DNA of 43,673 nucleotides from an uncultured Rhodoblastus sp. (GTDB lineage Bacteria; Pseudomonadota; Alphaproteobacteria; Rhizobiales; Beijerinckiaceae). Shown here one piece after another: positions 16,333 to 25,176 of this stretch. Location: NCBI RefSeq assembly GCF_903903185.1, contig NZ_CAIUXT010000044.1, positions 1-43,673 of the forward strand. The letters are read 5' to 3'. The position numbers and the translations under genes are program-made. The notes beneath the pieces are model-generated. The model saw nothing but the letters and a program-made list of their open reading frames with translations. It was not told the DNA's origin and did no database searches. Position 1 is the first letter of the stretch, and each line of letters starts with the position of its first letter.

Positions 16333-17163
16333 ATGGTGATGCCAAGCGCACCGGGGATGTATAAAGTGTTCCAACCAGCCAATAGCTCGACACCAATCGA
16401 TAGTGCGACCGATCAACCCACCTGGACGACGCCCGCGTCGTCTGAATCGCCGGTCGCTCGGCACGCAAAAAACGCCGAGGGAGTCCACGAGATCCCGCGT
16501 TATCTGACCGATCATTATTGGTGGGCCTATGTCCACCCGCGGGCGATCTGGGTGTTCGAGCGGCAATGGTTGGCCGACGGCATCCTGTGGGGAAATTATC
16601 GGCGCTTGCGGGACGCCGGACTGAATGAGCTCGGCGCCGCCCTGCCGGGCCGTACTTTGCAGGTTGCGAGCGCTTACGGCGATTTCACGCCCGCGCTGGC
16701 GGAGCGGGCGGCGGCGGGCGGCGGCGAAATCGACGTGATCGACGTGTTGCCGCTCCAGCTCGAAAATCTCAAACGCAAGTTGAGCCCGGACGCGCCGGTG
16801 CGCATGACGAGGATGGACTCGGCGGCGCTGGACTTCGAGAGCGAAAGTTTCGATCGCGCGGTGCTGTTTTTTCTTCTGCATGAAATGCCCGATCAGTGGA
16901 GACGCCGCACATTGTCCGAGACGCTGAGGGTGGTGCGGCCGGGAGGCCGGGTCGTCATTGTCGAATATGCGCAACCCTCGCGGTGGAATCCGTTGCGCTA
17001 TCTCTTCGCGCCGGTGCTTGCGGCGCTGGAGCCCTTCGCGCTCGACCTTTGGCGCAATGACATAAGGGAATTTCTTCCCAAGGGCGCGAAAATCGATGGT
17101 TTTACCCGGCGGCGCCTGTTCGGTGGTCTCTATCAGGTCGTCAGCTTCGAAATTCGGGGATAA
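16333..17163 (+). CDS. rquA: RquA, rhodoquinone biosynthesis protein
   Basis: RquA is a methyltransferase-fold protein that converts ubiquinone to rhodoquinone, the low-potential aminoquinone used as electron carrier in fumarate-reducing anaerobic metabolism. The family is recognised by YWWAYVHPRAIWVFERQWL at about 62-80, ILWGNYRRLRDA, the SAM-site variant SAYGDFTP at 113-120 that replaces the usual glycine-rich loop, IDVIDVLPLQLENLKRKL, and the FFLLHEMPDQWRRRTLSE segment. The end (LEPFALDLWR, FGGLYQVV) also fits. Start choices are ATG at 16333, 16339 and 16357; the ribosome site is weak. It stands after the puf terminator and before its own terminator, so it is probably transcribed separately. 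Confidence 0.88.
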   Translation: MVMPSAPGMYKVFQPANSSTPIDSATDQPTWTTPASSESPVARHAKNAEGVHEIPRYLTDHYWWAYVHPRAIWVFERQWLADGILWGNYRRLRDAGLNELGAALPGRTLQVASAYGDFTPALAERAAAGGGEIDVIDVLPLQLENLKRKLSPDAPVRMTRMDSAALDFESESFDRAVLFFLLHEMPDQWRRRTLSETLRVVRPGGRVVIVEYAQPSRWNPLRYLFAPVLAALEPFALDLWRNDIREFLPKGAKIDGFTRRRLFGGLYQVVSFEIRG

Positions 17164-17258
17164 TGGCCGTCGGCGCATTCCGGCTTGCGCCACCAAATTC
17201 GGGCGATCGGCGGCCTGAGCCCCTTTACAGAATTCGCTTTGGCCCGCTTCGACCTCCG

Positions 17259-17291
17259 CCTTGCCGGTTTCTGGCAAGGTTGGGTCTTTTT
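17259..17291 (+). terminator. Terminator downstream of rquA
   Basis: CCTTGCC and GGCAAGG form a perfect seven-pair stem with a seven-base loop. It is followed by a T-rich tract ending in TTTTT, 95 bases after the rquA stop. Confidence 0.7.
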
Positions 17292-17584
17292 CGCTGTGGA
17301 AATTACCATCTAAGGTTGTGAATCGAACGCCTAAACCGTGCAAAATATGTGCGATTCAGTGAATTTTCGCGTGATTTTCGTTCAAAAAGCGTCGATTTTC
17401 ACCCCATGCAACGCAAGGTTGCGCGGCAATCGCCCTTTGCGGACGGTGGTGAGGCGTCGGCGAATTAATCGAGCGCGCCGCCGGACCCTTTTGGCGCACC
17501 TGCAATTTTCAGTTTTGGAACAATAGCTTAAACCAAAACGGCGCCGTTGCGCGGGTCCATCCGGGCACAACGAATCGGCGCGGA

Positions 17585-17600
17585 AGTTTCACGTGAAACA
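17585..17600. promoter_or_regulatory. parS-type ParB binding site 1
   Basis: AGTTTCACGTGAAACA matches the universal chromosomal parS 16-mer at 15 of 16 positions; only the first base differs. The inner 14 bases are a perfect palindrome. Confidence 0.8.
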
Positions 17601-17661
17601 AAACAAGAACAAGATTCGCGGATCGAAAAGGGTTTTCACCCCCTCGATTTCATTTTCACCC
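17586..17661 (+). repeat. 76-bp parS-containing element, copy 1
   Basis: It starts with the parS palindrome, continues AAAACAAGAACAA, then 20 variable bases, TTTTCACCCC, six variable bases and TTCATTTTCACCC. Aligned without gaps to the inverted copy at 32172-32247, it agrees at 61 of 76 positions, the first 27 being identical. Confidence 0.75.
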
Positions 17662-17716
17662 TCAGCCGTTTTGGCCAAAGAACCCTCGTCCAGGCTGCGT
17701 TGGCCGCCCAAATGGA

Positions 17717-18949
17717 TCAGCCCGAGCATAAGCCCGCCGCTGTCGCCCCCGAGCGGATTGCGCCTTCGATGGTCGCCGGCAGTCCCGTCTGGGTCCAGTC
17801 TCCGGCCATCGCCAGATTGCGCCATTGGGTTTCGGCGAAGGGCCGCAAGGCGTCCTGTTCCGGCGTGGCGGCGAAGGTGGCGCGCTTTTCCTTGATGATC
17901 TGCCAGGCCGGCAGAGGCGCCTCGAAGCCCGCGACCGCCTGAACCTCGTCCCAGATCGCGCGCGCCAGATCTTCGCGCGGCGTCGCCAGAAAACGCTCCG
18001 CGGCGCTGATCGTCACCGACAGGCGGTCGGAAAAGCCGAACAGCCATTCGGAAGCCGCGCCGATCACCCCGGTCAGCAGCGGCAGGTTTTTCGGCGCCGG
18101 AAAGGCGAAATGGGCGTTGACGATGGCGCGAAACTCCAGCGGCGCCTTGAGGCCGGGAACAAGCGCGACCGCAACCAGCGGCGGGACGGCGAGGACAACT
18201 TTATCCTGCCCGCCGAGTTGAACAATTTCTTCGCCGAAATCCAGCGCGCTCACCCGATCCCCGGCGAACTGAATCGCCCGCAATTTGGCGCCGAAACGGA
18301 CCTGCCCCCCTTGCTTGCGCAAAAAATCGAGCGCCGGATCGACGAAAGCGGCGCTCAATCCCTCGACCGCCACCAGCGGCCGGCAGGCCTCCCCGCCCCT
18401 TGCAAAAGTCTCGCGCACGATTGCGGCGGCGAGGAAGGCCGAGGCTTCCGATGGATCGGTGTTGAGCGCCGAGACGAAGATCGGGTCCCAGAGTTTGCGC
18501 GCCAGATCGCCCGAGCCGATAAATGGCCGCAAAGTCTGGTCGCGGCGCGCAAACAGCAATTTCGCCAGCGCCGCGTAATCGAGGCCGGCGGTATGGGGCA
18601 CGCGCCGTTCGGGTGCGAGAATCCACCACGGCAGCCGCCCTGCATTTGGACGCAGCCGCCAGCACTCGCGCCGCTCGATGTCGCAAAAGTCGAAGACCGC
18701 CTCGTCGGGGCCGGCGAGCTTGCGGTCGCCGCCGATCTTTCTGGCATAGGCCAGCGCGCTGTCATTGCCGGACAGCAGCAGGTGATTGCCATTGTCGATG
18801 GTCATGTTCAGGCTGGAATCGAAATAGGAACGGCAGCGCCCGCCCGCCTGCGGCGCCGCCTCGTGAATCAGGACCTCCCGGCCGTCGGCCAGTTCGACCG
18901 CGGCCGACAGGCCCGCGAGGCCGGCGCCGACGATATGCACGCGCGCCAT
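17717..18949 (-). CDS. hpnE: HpnE, hydroxysqualene dehydroxylase
   Basis: HpnE is an FAD-dependent amine-oxidase-fold enzyme that removes the hydroxyl of hydroxysqualene to give squalene, completing the HpnCDE route that replaces squalene synthase. The 410-residue protein opens with the dinucleotide motif VHIVGAGLAGLSAAVEL (residues 4-20) and GGRCRSYFD near 37-45. The family phrase NGNHLLLSGN and a C-terminal FAD segment NLAMAGDWTQTGLPATIEG follow. Its ATG overlaps the hpnD stop by one base (TGATG), so it is the last gene of a tightly coupled operon. Downstream lies the parS element. Confidence 0.93.
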   Translation of the reverse strand: MARVHIVGAGLAGLSAAVELADGREVLIHEAAPQAGGRCRSYFDSSLNMTIDNGNHLLLSGNDSALAYARKIGGDRKLAGPDEAVFDFCDIERRECWRLRPNAGRLPWWILAPERRVPHTAGLDYAALAKLLFARRDQTLRPFIGSGDLARKLWDPIFVSALNTDPSEASAFLAAAIVRETFARGGEACRPLVAVEGLSAAFVDPALDFLRKQGGQVRFGAKLRAIQFAGDRVSALDFGEEIVQLGGQDKVVLAVPPLVAVALVPGLKAPLEFRAIVNAHFAFPAPKNLPLLTGVIGAASEWLFGFSDRLSVTISAAERFLATPREDLARAIWDEVQAVAGFEAPLPAWQIIKEKRATFAATPEQDALRPFAETQWRNLAMAGDWTQTGLPATIEGAIRSGATAAGLCSG

Positions 18950-19788
18950 CAGAAAATCCCATAGGCGAGAACGGCGCCGAGCAGCGCCATTTTCGGCATT
19001 TTGATTTTTTCGCGCGGCCGGGCGAAGCCTCGGGCGGAGAGCCGGCGCCAGATTGCGCTATAGGCGAGGAACATGATTTTTGGCGCGCGAATTTCGTCGC
19101 GGGGCCTTGGCGCCATCAGCGCGTCGGCCTGATCGAAATGCTTTTTCGCCTGAGCCATCAGCGGCGCGCAGACGGCTTCGAGATCGGGCAGAGCGACGAT
19201 GGACGAAGGCGTCAAATCGACGATGCCGGCGGCAAGGAAATTTTCGCGCGGCAGATAGAGCCGGCCGACTCCGGCGTCCTCGTCGATGTCGCGCAGGATA
19301 TTGGTCAGCTGGAGGGCGCGGCCGAGGTGGTGCGCCAAGGCGATTCCCTCCGTCTCAGGCAGGCCGAAAATGCGCACGGACAGCCGTCCGACCGCGCTGG
19401 CGACGCGGTCGCAATAGAGATCGAGCAGGCTCGCGTCGGGCGCGACGATGTCGGCGTCGACATCCATCTGCATCCCGTCGATAACGCTGAGAAAATCCTC
19501 GCGCAAGAATCCGAAGCGGCGCAGCGGCGCGACCAGACCGAAGGCCAATCCCGGCGATCGACCGGCGTAAAGCGCCTCTATGTCGCGCCGCCATCGGTCG
19601 AGACCGGCGCGTTTTTCCGCCCGGGAGCCGCCCCCGTCGGCAATATCGTCCACCGCACGGCAGAAGGAATAAATCTCGAACATGGCGTCGCGTTTTTCGC
19701 GCGGCAAAATCGCCATGGCGCGATAGAAGGAGCTTTTGCGCGCCCGCTGCCGGGCGGCCTCCGCCGTCTCGGTGGGCAGGGCCGTCAT
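18949..19788 (-). CDS. hpnD: HpnD, presqualene diphosphate synthase
   Basis: HpnD condenses two farnesyl diphosphates to presqualene diphosphate. The 279-residue protein is a head-to-head prenyltransferase with both metal-binding regions: FCRAVDDIAD (Asp47, Asp48, Asp51) and LRDIDEDAGVGRLYLP (Asp167-Asp171). It starts four bases inside the end of hpnC (ATGA overlap). The annotation as HpnD and not phytoene synthase rests on the neighbouring hpnC and hpnE, since the folds are the same. Confidence 0.93.
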   Translation of the reverse strand: MTALPTETAEAARQRARKSSFYRAMAILPREKRDAMFEIYSFCRAVDDIADGGGSRAEKRAGLDRWRRDIEALYAGRSPGLAFGLVAPLRRFGFLREDFLSVIDGMQMDVDADIVAPDASLLDLYCDRVASAVGRLSVRIFGLPETEGIALAHHLGRALQLTNILRDIDEDAGVGRLYLPRENFLAAGIVDLTPSSIVALPDLEAVCAPLMAQAKKHFDQADALMAPRPRDEIRAPKIMFLAYSAIWRRLSARGFARPREKIKMPKMALLGAVLAYGIF

Positions 19789-20675
19789 CCTCTTCCCCGC
19801 CGGAAAAGGCGGGCAGCCGCGCCGGCGCCCGCCGCCGTCACAGCGCCAAAAAGCATCTGCGTCTTGTCTAAGCGGACATTTTCGCTGAGCGGATCGCGCG
19901 CGACCAGAAGATCGGCGATTTTTCGCGCATGGCTCACGACCACGGCGATTTCCAGACCGAGGCGAAAGTCCGCGATCTCGCCGGAAAGGGCTGCGCCGCT
20001 CTCCAGCAGGGCGCGATTCCGGTGCGCGAGTTTTTTCAGGCAGGCGCGCAAATAAGGCGAGGCGCGGGGCGCGCCGAGCTGGGCGACGTCGGCGCCCTCC
20101 GCCGTCAGGGCGTCGAGCGGAATATAGACCCGGTTCAGGTCAACGAAATCCTTGCCGCAATCCTGCAAATGATTGTTGATCTGCAATGCGGCGCAAATGA
20201 CGTCCGAGGCCGGCCACCGATCGCGGCTCTCGCCATGGACGTCGAGCAGGAAACGTCCGACCGGCATGGCGGAAAGGGCGCAATAGGAAATCAATTCGTC
20301 CCAATTGGCATAGCGGCTTTTGTCCACGTCCTGGCGGAAAGCGTCGAGCACGTCGCGCGCGTGCCGGTTGACGAGCCCCCGCGCCGCGAGTTGCGCCCGC
20401 AAGCGGACGCCCAGCGGTTCGACGTCGCTCTCGCCGATCAGGCTGCGGTCGAGCTGGTCGAGAAGCGCGTGTTTGCGATCCGGCGAGAGGGCCGGATGGT
20501 CGGCGACATCGTCGCCGGCGCGCACGAAATCATAAAAGGCGAGTATAACCGGACGCAGAGGCGCGGCGATCAGCAGCGAGGCGACGGGGAAATTCTCGTC
20601 GCCGCCGCTCTTGCCGCTCCGAAAGCTTTCCGCCGTCGGCGGGGCCGAAGGTTCTTGCGAAATGGCGGTGCTCAT
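19785..20675 (-). CDS. hpnC: HpnC, hydroxysqualene synthase
   Basis: HpnC converts presqualene diphosphate to hydroxysqualene. The 296-residue protein carries YDFVRAGDDVADHP near residues 48-61 (first aspartate region) and a diverged second region NNHLQDCGKDFVDLNRVYIP, as usual for HpnC. GGAGGG stands just upstream of the chosen ATG at 20675; the frame stays open far upstream, but that part only mirrors hpnB. It overlaps both neighbours by four bases. Confidence 0.93.
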   Translation of the reverse strand: MSTAISQEPSAPPTAESFRSGKSGGDENFPVASLLIAAPLRPVILAFYDFVRAGDDVADHPALSPDRKHALLDQLDRSLIGESDVEPLGVRLRAQLAARGLVNRHARDVLDAFRQDVDKSRYANWDELISYCALSAMPVGRFLLDVHGESRDRWPASDVICAALQINNHLQDCGKDFVDLNRVYIPLDALTAEGADVAQLGAPRASPYLRACLKKLAHRNRALLESGAALSGEIADFRLGLEIAVVVSHARKIADLLVARDPLSENVRLDKTQMLFGAVTAAGAGAAARLFRRGRG

Positions 20676-21820
20676 GCACCCTCCGTCCTGTGCGCCTGAG
20701 CGCGCCCTTTCCACATGCCGCCGCGCCCGCGACGAAATTGTAGGGCTGAATCGAGCGTATAGACCATATAAAGCGCGGCGATAAGCGGCAAGGTCAGGGC
20801 CCGCATTCCCCAGAGGCCGTAAAAGCGCTGAATCGGCCAAAAAGTCACGCTCATCAGCGCGAAAGCGGCAATGCCGCAGGCCTGCGGGGCGCCGTCGGCG
20901 AACAAAGCCAGCAGCGGCGGCGCGAAATAGGTCAAAACCATTCCAGTGAGCGCGCCGGCCAGAGCCCAGGGCGAATAATGCAATTGCGCGTAAGCCGAGC
21001 GGGCGACCATTTTTCTGATGTCGTCGAAATGCGGATAGGGCCGCAGGCTGACGACGCGACGGGTCAGGCCGAGCCAGATAGGCCCGACCCGTTTCATCCG
21101 GGCGCCGAGCGCGCAATCGTCGATCAGCGCGCCGGAGATCGACTCGACGCCACCCGCCCTGGCCAGCAGATCGGCTCGGGCCAGCATGCAGCCGCCCGCC
21201 GCCGCAGCGATTTTTTTCCGCACGTCGCAGACAAAGCGGAACGGATAGAGCATCTGGAAGAAATAGACGAAGGCCGGGATCAAAAGCTTTTCGGCAAAAC
21301 TCTCGCAGCGCAACAACGCCATGAGCGAGACGAGCGCATAAGACCCCTGCTCCGCCCGCGCGATCAACGCGCGCAGATTGTCGGGCGCATGGGCGATGTC
21401 GGCGTCGGTGAGCAGAAAATAGTCCGGAGCGAAATTCTTTTCCGCGAAATGGACCCCCTGCGATACGGCCCAGAGCTTGCCGGCCCAGCCCGAAGGCAGC
21501 GGCGCGCCTTGCAGCACGGTCAGGCGACCAGGAGCAGCCGAAGCGGCGGCGCAGGTTTTCGCCGCCTGCGCCGTCCCGTCGCCGCTCTGATCGTCCACCA
21601 GCACGATGCGGAAATCGCCGGGATAATCCTGCGAAAGCAGCGAGCCTATGCTCGCCGCGATGACATCGGCCTCGTCGCGGGCCGGGATCACCGCCGCCAC
21701 GCGCGGCCAGCGATTCGGCGCCGGCGGGTTGGATCGATCGTCGCGTTCGCGGCACAGCCAGAAGCCGCCGCGCGCAAAAAACAGCGCCAGCCATATCGCC
21801 AGAACGAGAAAGGCCAGCAC
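20672..21820 (-). CDS. hpnB: HpnB, hopanoid-associated glycosyltransferase
   Basis: HpnB is a membrane family 2 glycosyltransferase found with hopanoid genes; its acceptor is not settled. The protein has an N-terminal hydrophobic helix, then the GT2 fold: VAAVIPARDEADVIAASIGS, LVDDQSGDGTA, a DxD-like LLTDADIAHAP, GALIDDCALGARMK, and hydrophobic segments towards the C-terminus. The start is uncertain. There is no ATG, and I use GTG at 21820 (382 residues), just clear of hpnA; TTG at 21826 and GTG at 21853 are in frame. None has a clear ribosome site, so coupling to hpnA translation is likely. Confidence 0.88.
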   Translation of the reverse strand: MLAFLVLAIWLALFFARGGFWLCRERDDRSNPPAPNRWPRVAAVIPARDEADVIAASIGSLLSQDYPGDFRIVLVDDQSGDGTAQAAKTCAAASAAPGRLTVLQGAPLPSGWAGKLWAVSQGVHFAEKNFAPDYFLLTDADIAHAPDNLRALIARAEQGSYALVSLMALLRCESFAEKLLIPAFVYFFQMLYPFRFVCDVRKKIAAAAGGCMLARADLLARAGGVESISGALIDDCALGARMKRVGPIWLGLTRRVVSLRPYPHFDDIRKMVARSAYAQLHYSPWALAGALTGMVLTYFAPPLLALFADGAPQACGIAAFALMSVTFWPIQRFYGLWGMRALTLPLIAALYMVYTLDSALQFRRGRGGMWKGRAQAHRTEGA

Positions 21821-21822
21821 GA

Positions 21823-22824
21823 TCAACCGACCATGCCCCGGTTGCGGAACCACTCGATCGCATCGGCCAGAGCCTCGCGGTAGGGCCGCGCCGTGAAGCC
21901 CAGTTCGCGCTCGGCCTTCAGGGAAGAAAAATACATGCGATATTTCGCCATGCGCAAGGCGTCCACCGTGGCGAAGGGCTCCTTTTTGGTGAATTGCGCC
22001 AGAACTTCTGCGGCATAGGCAAAGGGGAAAAGCGGCGCGCGCGGAATTTTCAAGCGCGGCGGCTTCCGTCCAACCAATCCGGCGATTTCGCCGAGAATCT
22101 CGCCGAGCGGCGCGTCCTGTCCGCCGAGAATATAGCGCTCTCCGATGCGGCCCTTGTCCATCGCCGCGAGATGGCCGGCGGCGACATCCTCGACATGGAC
22201 GAGATTGAGACCGGTATCGACAAATCCGGGCATGCGGCCATTGGCCGCCTCGACGATCAGTCTCCCGGTCGGCGTCGGCTTGATGTCGCGCGGACCTATC
22301 GGGGTCGATGGATTGACGATCACCGCCGGCAGGCCCCGCTCCAGGATCATTTTCTCGATCAGACGCTCGGCGATGGTCTTGCTTTTCTTGTAGGCGCCAA
22401 TGGCCTGATCCGGCGAAGCGGGCGAGGTCTCGTCCACAGGGCGGCCTTCAAGGTTGAGCTTCAACGTCGCCACCGAGGAGGTATAGACGATGCGACTGAC
22501 CCCTTGTGCAAGGGCGGCGTTCATGATCGTGCCGACGCCGATGCGATTGGCCGCGATGATTTCTTGGGGATCGGGCGCCCACAACCGGTAGTCGGCGGCG
22601 ACGTGATAGAGTTTTTCCGCCCCTCGCAGGGCGGCCTCCATCGAGGCGGCGTCGCGCAGGTCGCCGATAACCACTTCCGCATCCAGCCCTTCGATATTGC
22701 CTCGAGGCGAGTCTTTGCGCGCCAGCAGCACGACCCTGTCGCCCCGCGCGATCAAGGCGCGCGCGACCGCCGCGCCGACAAAGCCGGTGGCGCCGGTAAC
22801 GAGGGTTTTCCCGTTGGAAATCAT
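21823..22824 (-). CDS. hpnA: HpnA, hopanoid-associated sugar epimerase
   Basis: HpnA is an extended short-chain dehydrogenase/epimerase of hopanoid clusters, thought to act on a sugar nucleotide or the hopanoid side chain. The 333 residues show the NAD-binding GATGFVG (residues 11-17), YTSSVATL with the catalytic serine region, and a YKKSK that fits the YxxxK active-site motif. NPSTPIGPRDIKPTPTGRLI is characteristic of HpnA. AAGGA stands six bases before the ATG. It is the first gene of the leftward hpnABCDE operon and is divergent from the sulfate-assimilation operon. Cyclase genes (shc) are not in the window. Confidence 0.92.
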   Translation of the reverse strand: MISNGKTLVTGATGFVGAAVARALIARGDRVVLLARKDSPRGNIEGLDAEVVIGDLRDAASMEAALRGAEKLYHVAADYRLWAPDPQEIIAANRIGVGTIMNAALAQGVSRIVYTSSVATLKLNLEGRPVDETSPASPDQAIGAYKKSKTIAERLIEKMILERGLPAVIVNPSTPIGPRDIKPTPTGRLIVEAANGRMPGFVDTGLNLVHVEDVAAGHLAAMDKGRIGERYILGGQDAPLGEILGEIAGLVGRKPPRLKIPRAPLFPFAYAAEVLAQFTKKEPFATVDALRMAKYRMYFSSLKAERELGFTARPYREALADAIEWFRNRGMVG

Positions 22825-23146
22825 GCCAATCCTTAAGATCGCTCAGTTCTGCGTGCTTCTACTACCATGGCGGCGCGCTTGTCAGAATGGTGAAAAAGCC
22901 GCGCGCAGTTGGCGTCGCCATTTTTTTGAAACAGGAATAAAATTCTCCTTTAATGCCAGCAAATCGGTCAACTAAAGGGGTTTTAATCTATTTTTGAGGC
23001 AAAAAAAGGGTTTTATTCTATTTTGGCGCATTGCAACGCGCCGCCGCACCATTTATTCTGCGTCCGCTTGTGGAAAAGCTGCCGCGTTTTCGCACGAGCG
23101 CGCCGGTCGCCGATGGAATCGCGGCCTTTTTCAAGGAATTTCGACC
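22825..23146. promoter_or_regulatory. Divergent hpnA / sulfur operon promoter region with direct repeats
   Basis: This 322-base gap holds no supported gene. Its middle is very AT-rich. A 21-bp sequence occurs twice, at 22974-22994 and 23004-23024, exactly 30 bases apart with two mismatches; the shared core is TTTTA(A/T)TCTATTTT. A 30-base spacing puts both copies on one face of the helix, as expected for a regulator binding in tandem upstream of the sulfur operon (first ATG at 23147) or of hpnA. Confidence 0.5.
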
Positions 23147-23470
23147 ATGGCCGCCGTGAAGCGACCGCACATGCCGGTAATGCTCGTCGCCAATGATCTG
23201 CTTGAAGGCGATGTGGTTTTCGCCGCAACCGAAGGCTGGACCCGCGATCCGCGCGAGGCGTGCATCGCTCGCGACGACTCGCATGCGCAGGCGTTGGAAA
23301 GCTTCGCCGCCGACGAGTTCCGGTTGGCGCGCATTGTCGATCCCTATCTGGTCGAAGTCACGCTGAACGCAAAAGGCCATCCGGTTCCGCGTCATTACCG
23401 TGAAGTCCTGCGCATGCTCGGGCCGAGCAACCGCCTCGATCTCGGCAAACAGGCGGATTTTAAGTTTTGA
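23147..23470 (+). CDS. DUF2849 protein, sulfite reductase-associated
   Basis: The 107-residue protein is recognised as DUF2849 from the pattern PVMLVANDLLEGDVVFAA, followed by GWTRDPREA, ARIVDPYLVEV and GHPVPRHYREVLR. This family is regularly found just upstream of the ferredoxin-type sulfite reductase in alphaproteobacteria, and it is here too; its biochemical role is unknown. AAGGA lies about ten bases before the ATG. The siroheme-synthase gene cysG, which often precedes it, is absent from the window. Confidence 0.85.
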   Translation: MAAVKRPHMPVMLVANDLLEGDVVFAATEGWTRDPREACIARDDSHAQALESFAADEFRLARIVDPYLVEVTLNAKGHPVPRHYREVLRMLGPSNRLDLGKQADFKF

Positions 23471-23505
23471 ACGGAGCGCCAGGCAAGGCGTGAAAATGGA
23501 CCCCA

Positions 23506-25176
23506 ATGTACGCTTATGACCAATTCGACGAGCGCCTGGTGCGCGAAAGGGTGGCGCAATTCGCCAGCCAGGTGGAGCGCCGGCTCGACGGTTCGCTGAG
23601 CGACGAAGAATTCCGCCCACTGCGCCTCAAGAACGGCCTCTATCTGCAATTGCACGCCTATATGCTGCGCATCGCCATTCCTTATGGAACCTTGAGCGCT
23701 AGGCAATTGCGACAGTTGGCGCATATCGCCGATGTCTACGATCGCGGCTACGGCCATTTCACCACCCGCCAGAATCTGCAGTTCAACTGGCCCAAACTGA
23801 AAGACGTGCCTGCTATCCTGGGCTTGCTCGCCGATGTCGAGATGCATTGCATCCAGACTTCGGGAAACTGTATCCGCAACGTCACAGCCGATCATTTCGC
23901 CGGCGTCGCCCATGACGAAATCGAAGACCCGCGCCCGAGCGCCGAATGGATCAGGCAATGGTCGACCCTGCATCCGGAGTTCGACTGGCTCGGGCGCAAA
24001 TTCAAGATCGCCGTGTCCGGCGCGCCGCATGATCGCGCCGTGCTCAAGGCGCATGACATTGGCGTGCAGATTCTGCGCGACCCCGTTACGCAGCAGATCG
24101 GCTACCAGTTGCTCGTCGGCGGCGGGTTGGGCCGCACGCCGATGGAAGGAAAAATCCTTCGGGAATTCCTGCCGCGTGAAGAATTGCTCGGCTATCTCGA
24201 AGCGGTTCTCCGAATTTATAATCTCGAAGGCCGCCGCGACAACAAATACAAGGCGCGTATCAAGATCCTGACGCATGAAATCGGCATCAAGGCCTTCCGC
24301 GCCAAAGTCGAGGAAGAGTTCGCTCGTATCGACTCAACGAATTTCGGCGCCGATCTCGAAGAATTTTCGCGTATCGCCGCACAATTCGCGCCTCCAGCCT
24401 ATGACAATCTTCCCGATGTCTCGCGTAAGCTGGAAGTCGCTCAGGCCGGCGACGAGGAACTTGCGCGTTTCGTCGAGCACAATCTCTATCGCCACAAGCG
24501 CAAGGGCTACACGGCGGTCACCATTTCGCTCAAGGCCATCGGCCAGGCGCCCGGCGACGCAACTTCTCTGCAGATGCGCGTCATCGCCGATCTCGCTGAA
24601 AAATATTCGCTCAACGAGGCGCGCGTCACCCATATGCAGAATATCGTGTTGCCGGACGTGCGGCTCGACGACGTTCCCGAAATTTTCGCGGTTTTGCGCG
24701 AAAACGATCTCGCCACCGCCAATGTCGGCCTGATCACCGATATTTTGTGCTGCCCCGGCCTCGATTATTGCGCGCTCGCGACGGCGCGTTCGATCCCGCT
24801 GGCGCAGACGCTTTCCCGCCATTTCGCGGATCCGATCAAGCAGAAGGAAATTGGCGAGCTCAGCATCAAGATGTCGGGGTGCATCAACGCCTGCGGCCAC
24901 CATCATGTCGGCAATATCGGCATCCTCGGGCTGGAGAAGAAGGGCGCCGAATCCTATCAGATCACCATCGGCGGCGACGCCAGCGAAAATTTCGCGCTCG
25001 GCGAATTGCTCGGTCCCGGGCTGCCCGAACAAAATGTGCCCGAGGCCATCGACAAGGTTCTCGGCGTCTATCTGGCTCTCCGCCAGCCCGGCGAGAGCTT
25101 CATCGAAGCCTATCGCCGCCTCGGCCTTGCGCCTTTCAAGGCCGCCTTCAAGGAAGTCGCCGATGCTGTTGCTTGA
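23506..25176 (+). CDS. cysI: Sulfite reductase hemoprotein (nitrite/sulfite reductase family)
   Basis: This enzyme reduces sulfite to sulfide in six electrons using siroheme coupled to a [4Fe-4S] cluster. The 556-residue protein has two ferredoxin-like/siroheme half repeats. GYGHFTTRQNLQFNWPKL (about 81-98) lies in the first. The cluster/siroheme cysteines are Cys416 and Cys422 (CCPGLDYC) and Cys459 and Cys463 (SGCINACGHH). No flavin domain is present, so reduced ferredoxin or a separate flavoprotein must donate electrons. The neighbouring cysHDN genes make sulfite the likely substrate. DUF934 overlaps its end by 14 bases. Confidence 0.93.
   Translation: MYAYDQFDERLVRERVAQFASQVERRLDGSLSDEEFRPLRLKNGLYLQLHAYMLRIAIPYGTLSARQLRQLAHIADVYDRGYGHFTTRQNLQFNWPKLKDVPAILGLLADVEMHCIQTSGNCIRNVTADHFAGVAHDEIEDPRPSAEWIRQWSTLHPEFDWLGRKFKIAVSGAPHDRAVLKAHDIGVQILRDPVTQQIGYQLLVGGGLGRTPMEGKILREFLPREELLGYLEAVLRIYNLEGRRDNKYKARIKILTHEIGIKAFRAKVEEEFARIDSTNFGADLEEFSRIAAQFAPPAYDNLPDVSRKLEVAQAGDEELARFVEHNLYRHKRKGYTAVTISLKAIGQAPGDATSLQMRVIADLAEKYSLNEARVTHMQNIVLPDVRLDDVPEIFAVLRENDLATANVGLITDILCCPGLDYCALATARSIPLAQTLSRHFADPIKQKEIGELSIKMSGCINACGHHHVGNIGILGLEKKGAESYQITIGGDASENFALGELLGPGLPEQNVPEAIDKVLGVYLALRQPGESFIEAYRRLGLAPFKAAFKEVADAVA

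Larger units (their letters stand above)
17164..17716. other. Intergenic region between rquA and hpnE
   Basis: No protein gene is supported in this 553-base stretch. It contains the rquA terminator (17259-17291), an isolated TTTTCACCCC near 17395, and the parS-bearing 76-bp element (17586-17661). A 100-codon open frame beginning at the GTG inside the parS site is discounted. Confidence 0.6.

Noticed and set aside
17593..17895. 100-codon plus-strand frame starting in parS site 1
   Set aside because: It runs into the 3' end of hpnE on the opposite strand, has biased composition and no ribosome site.
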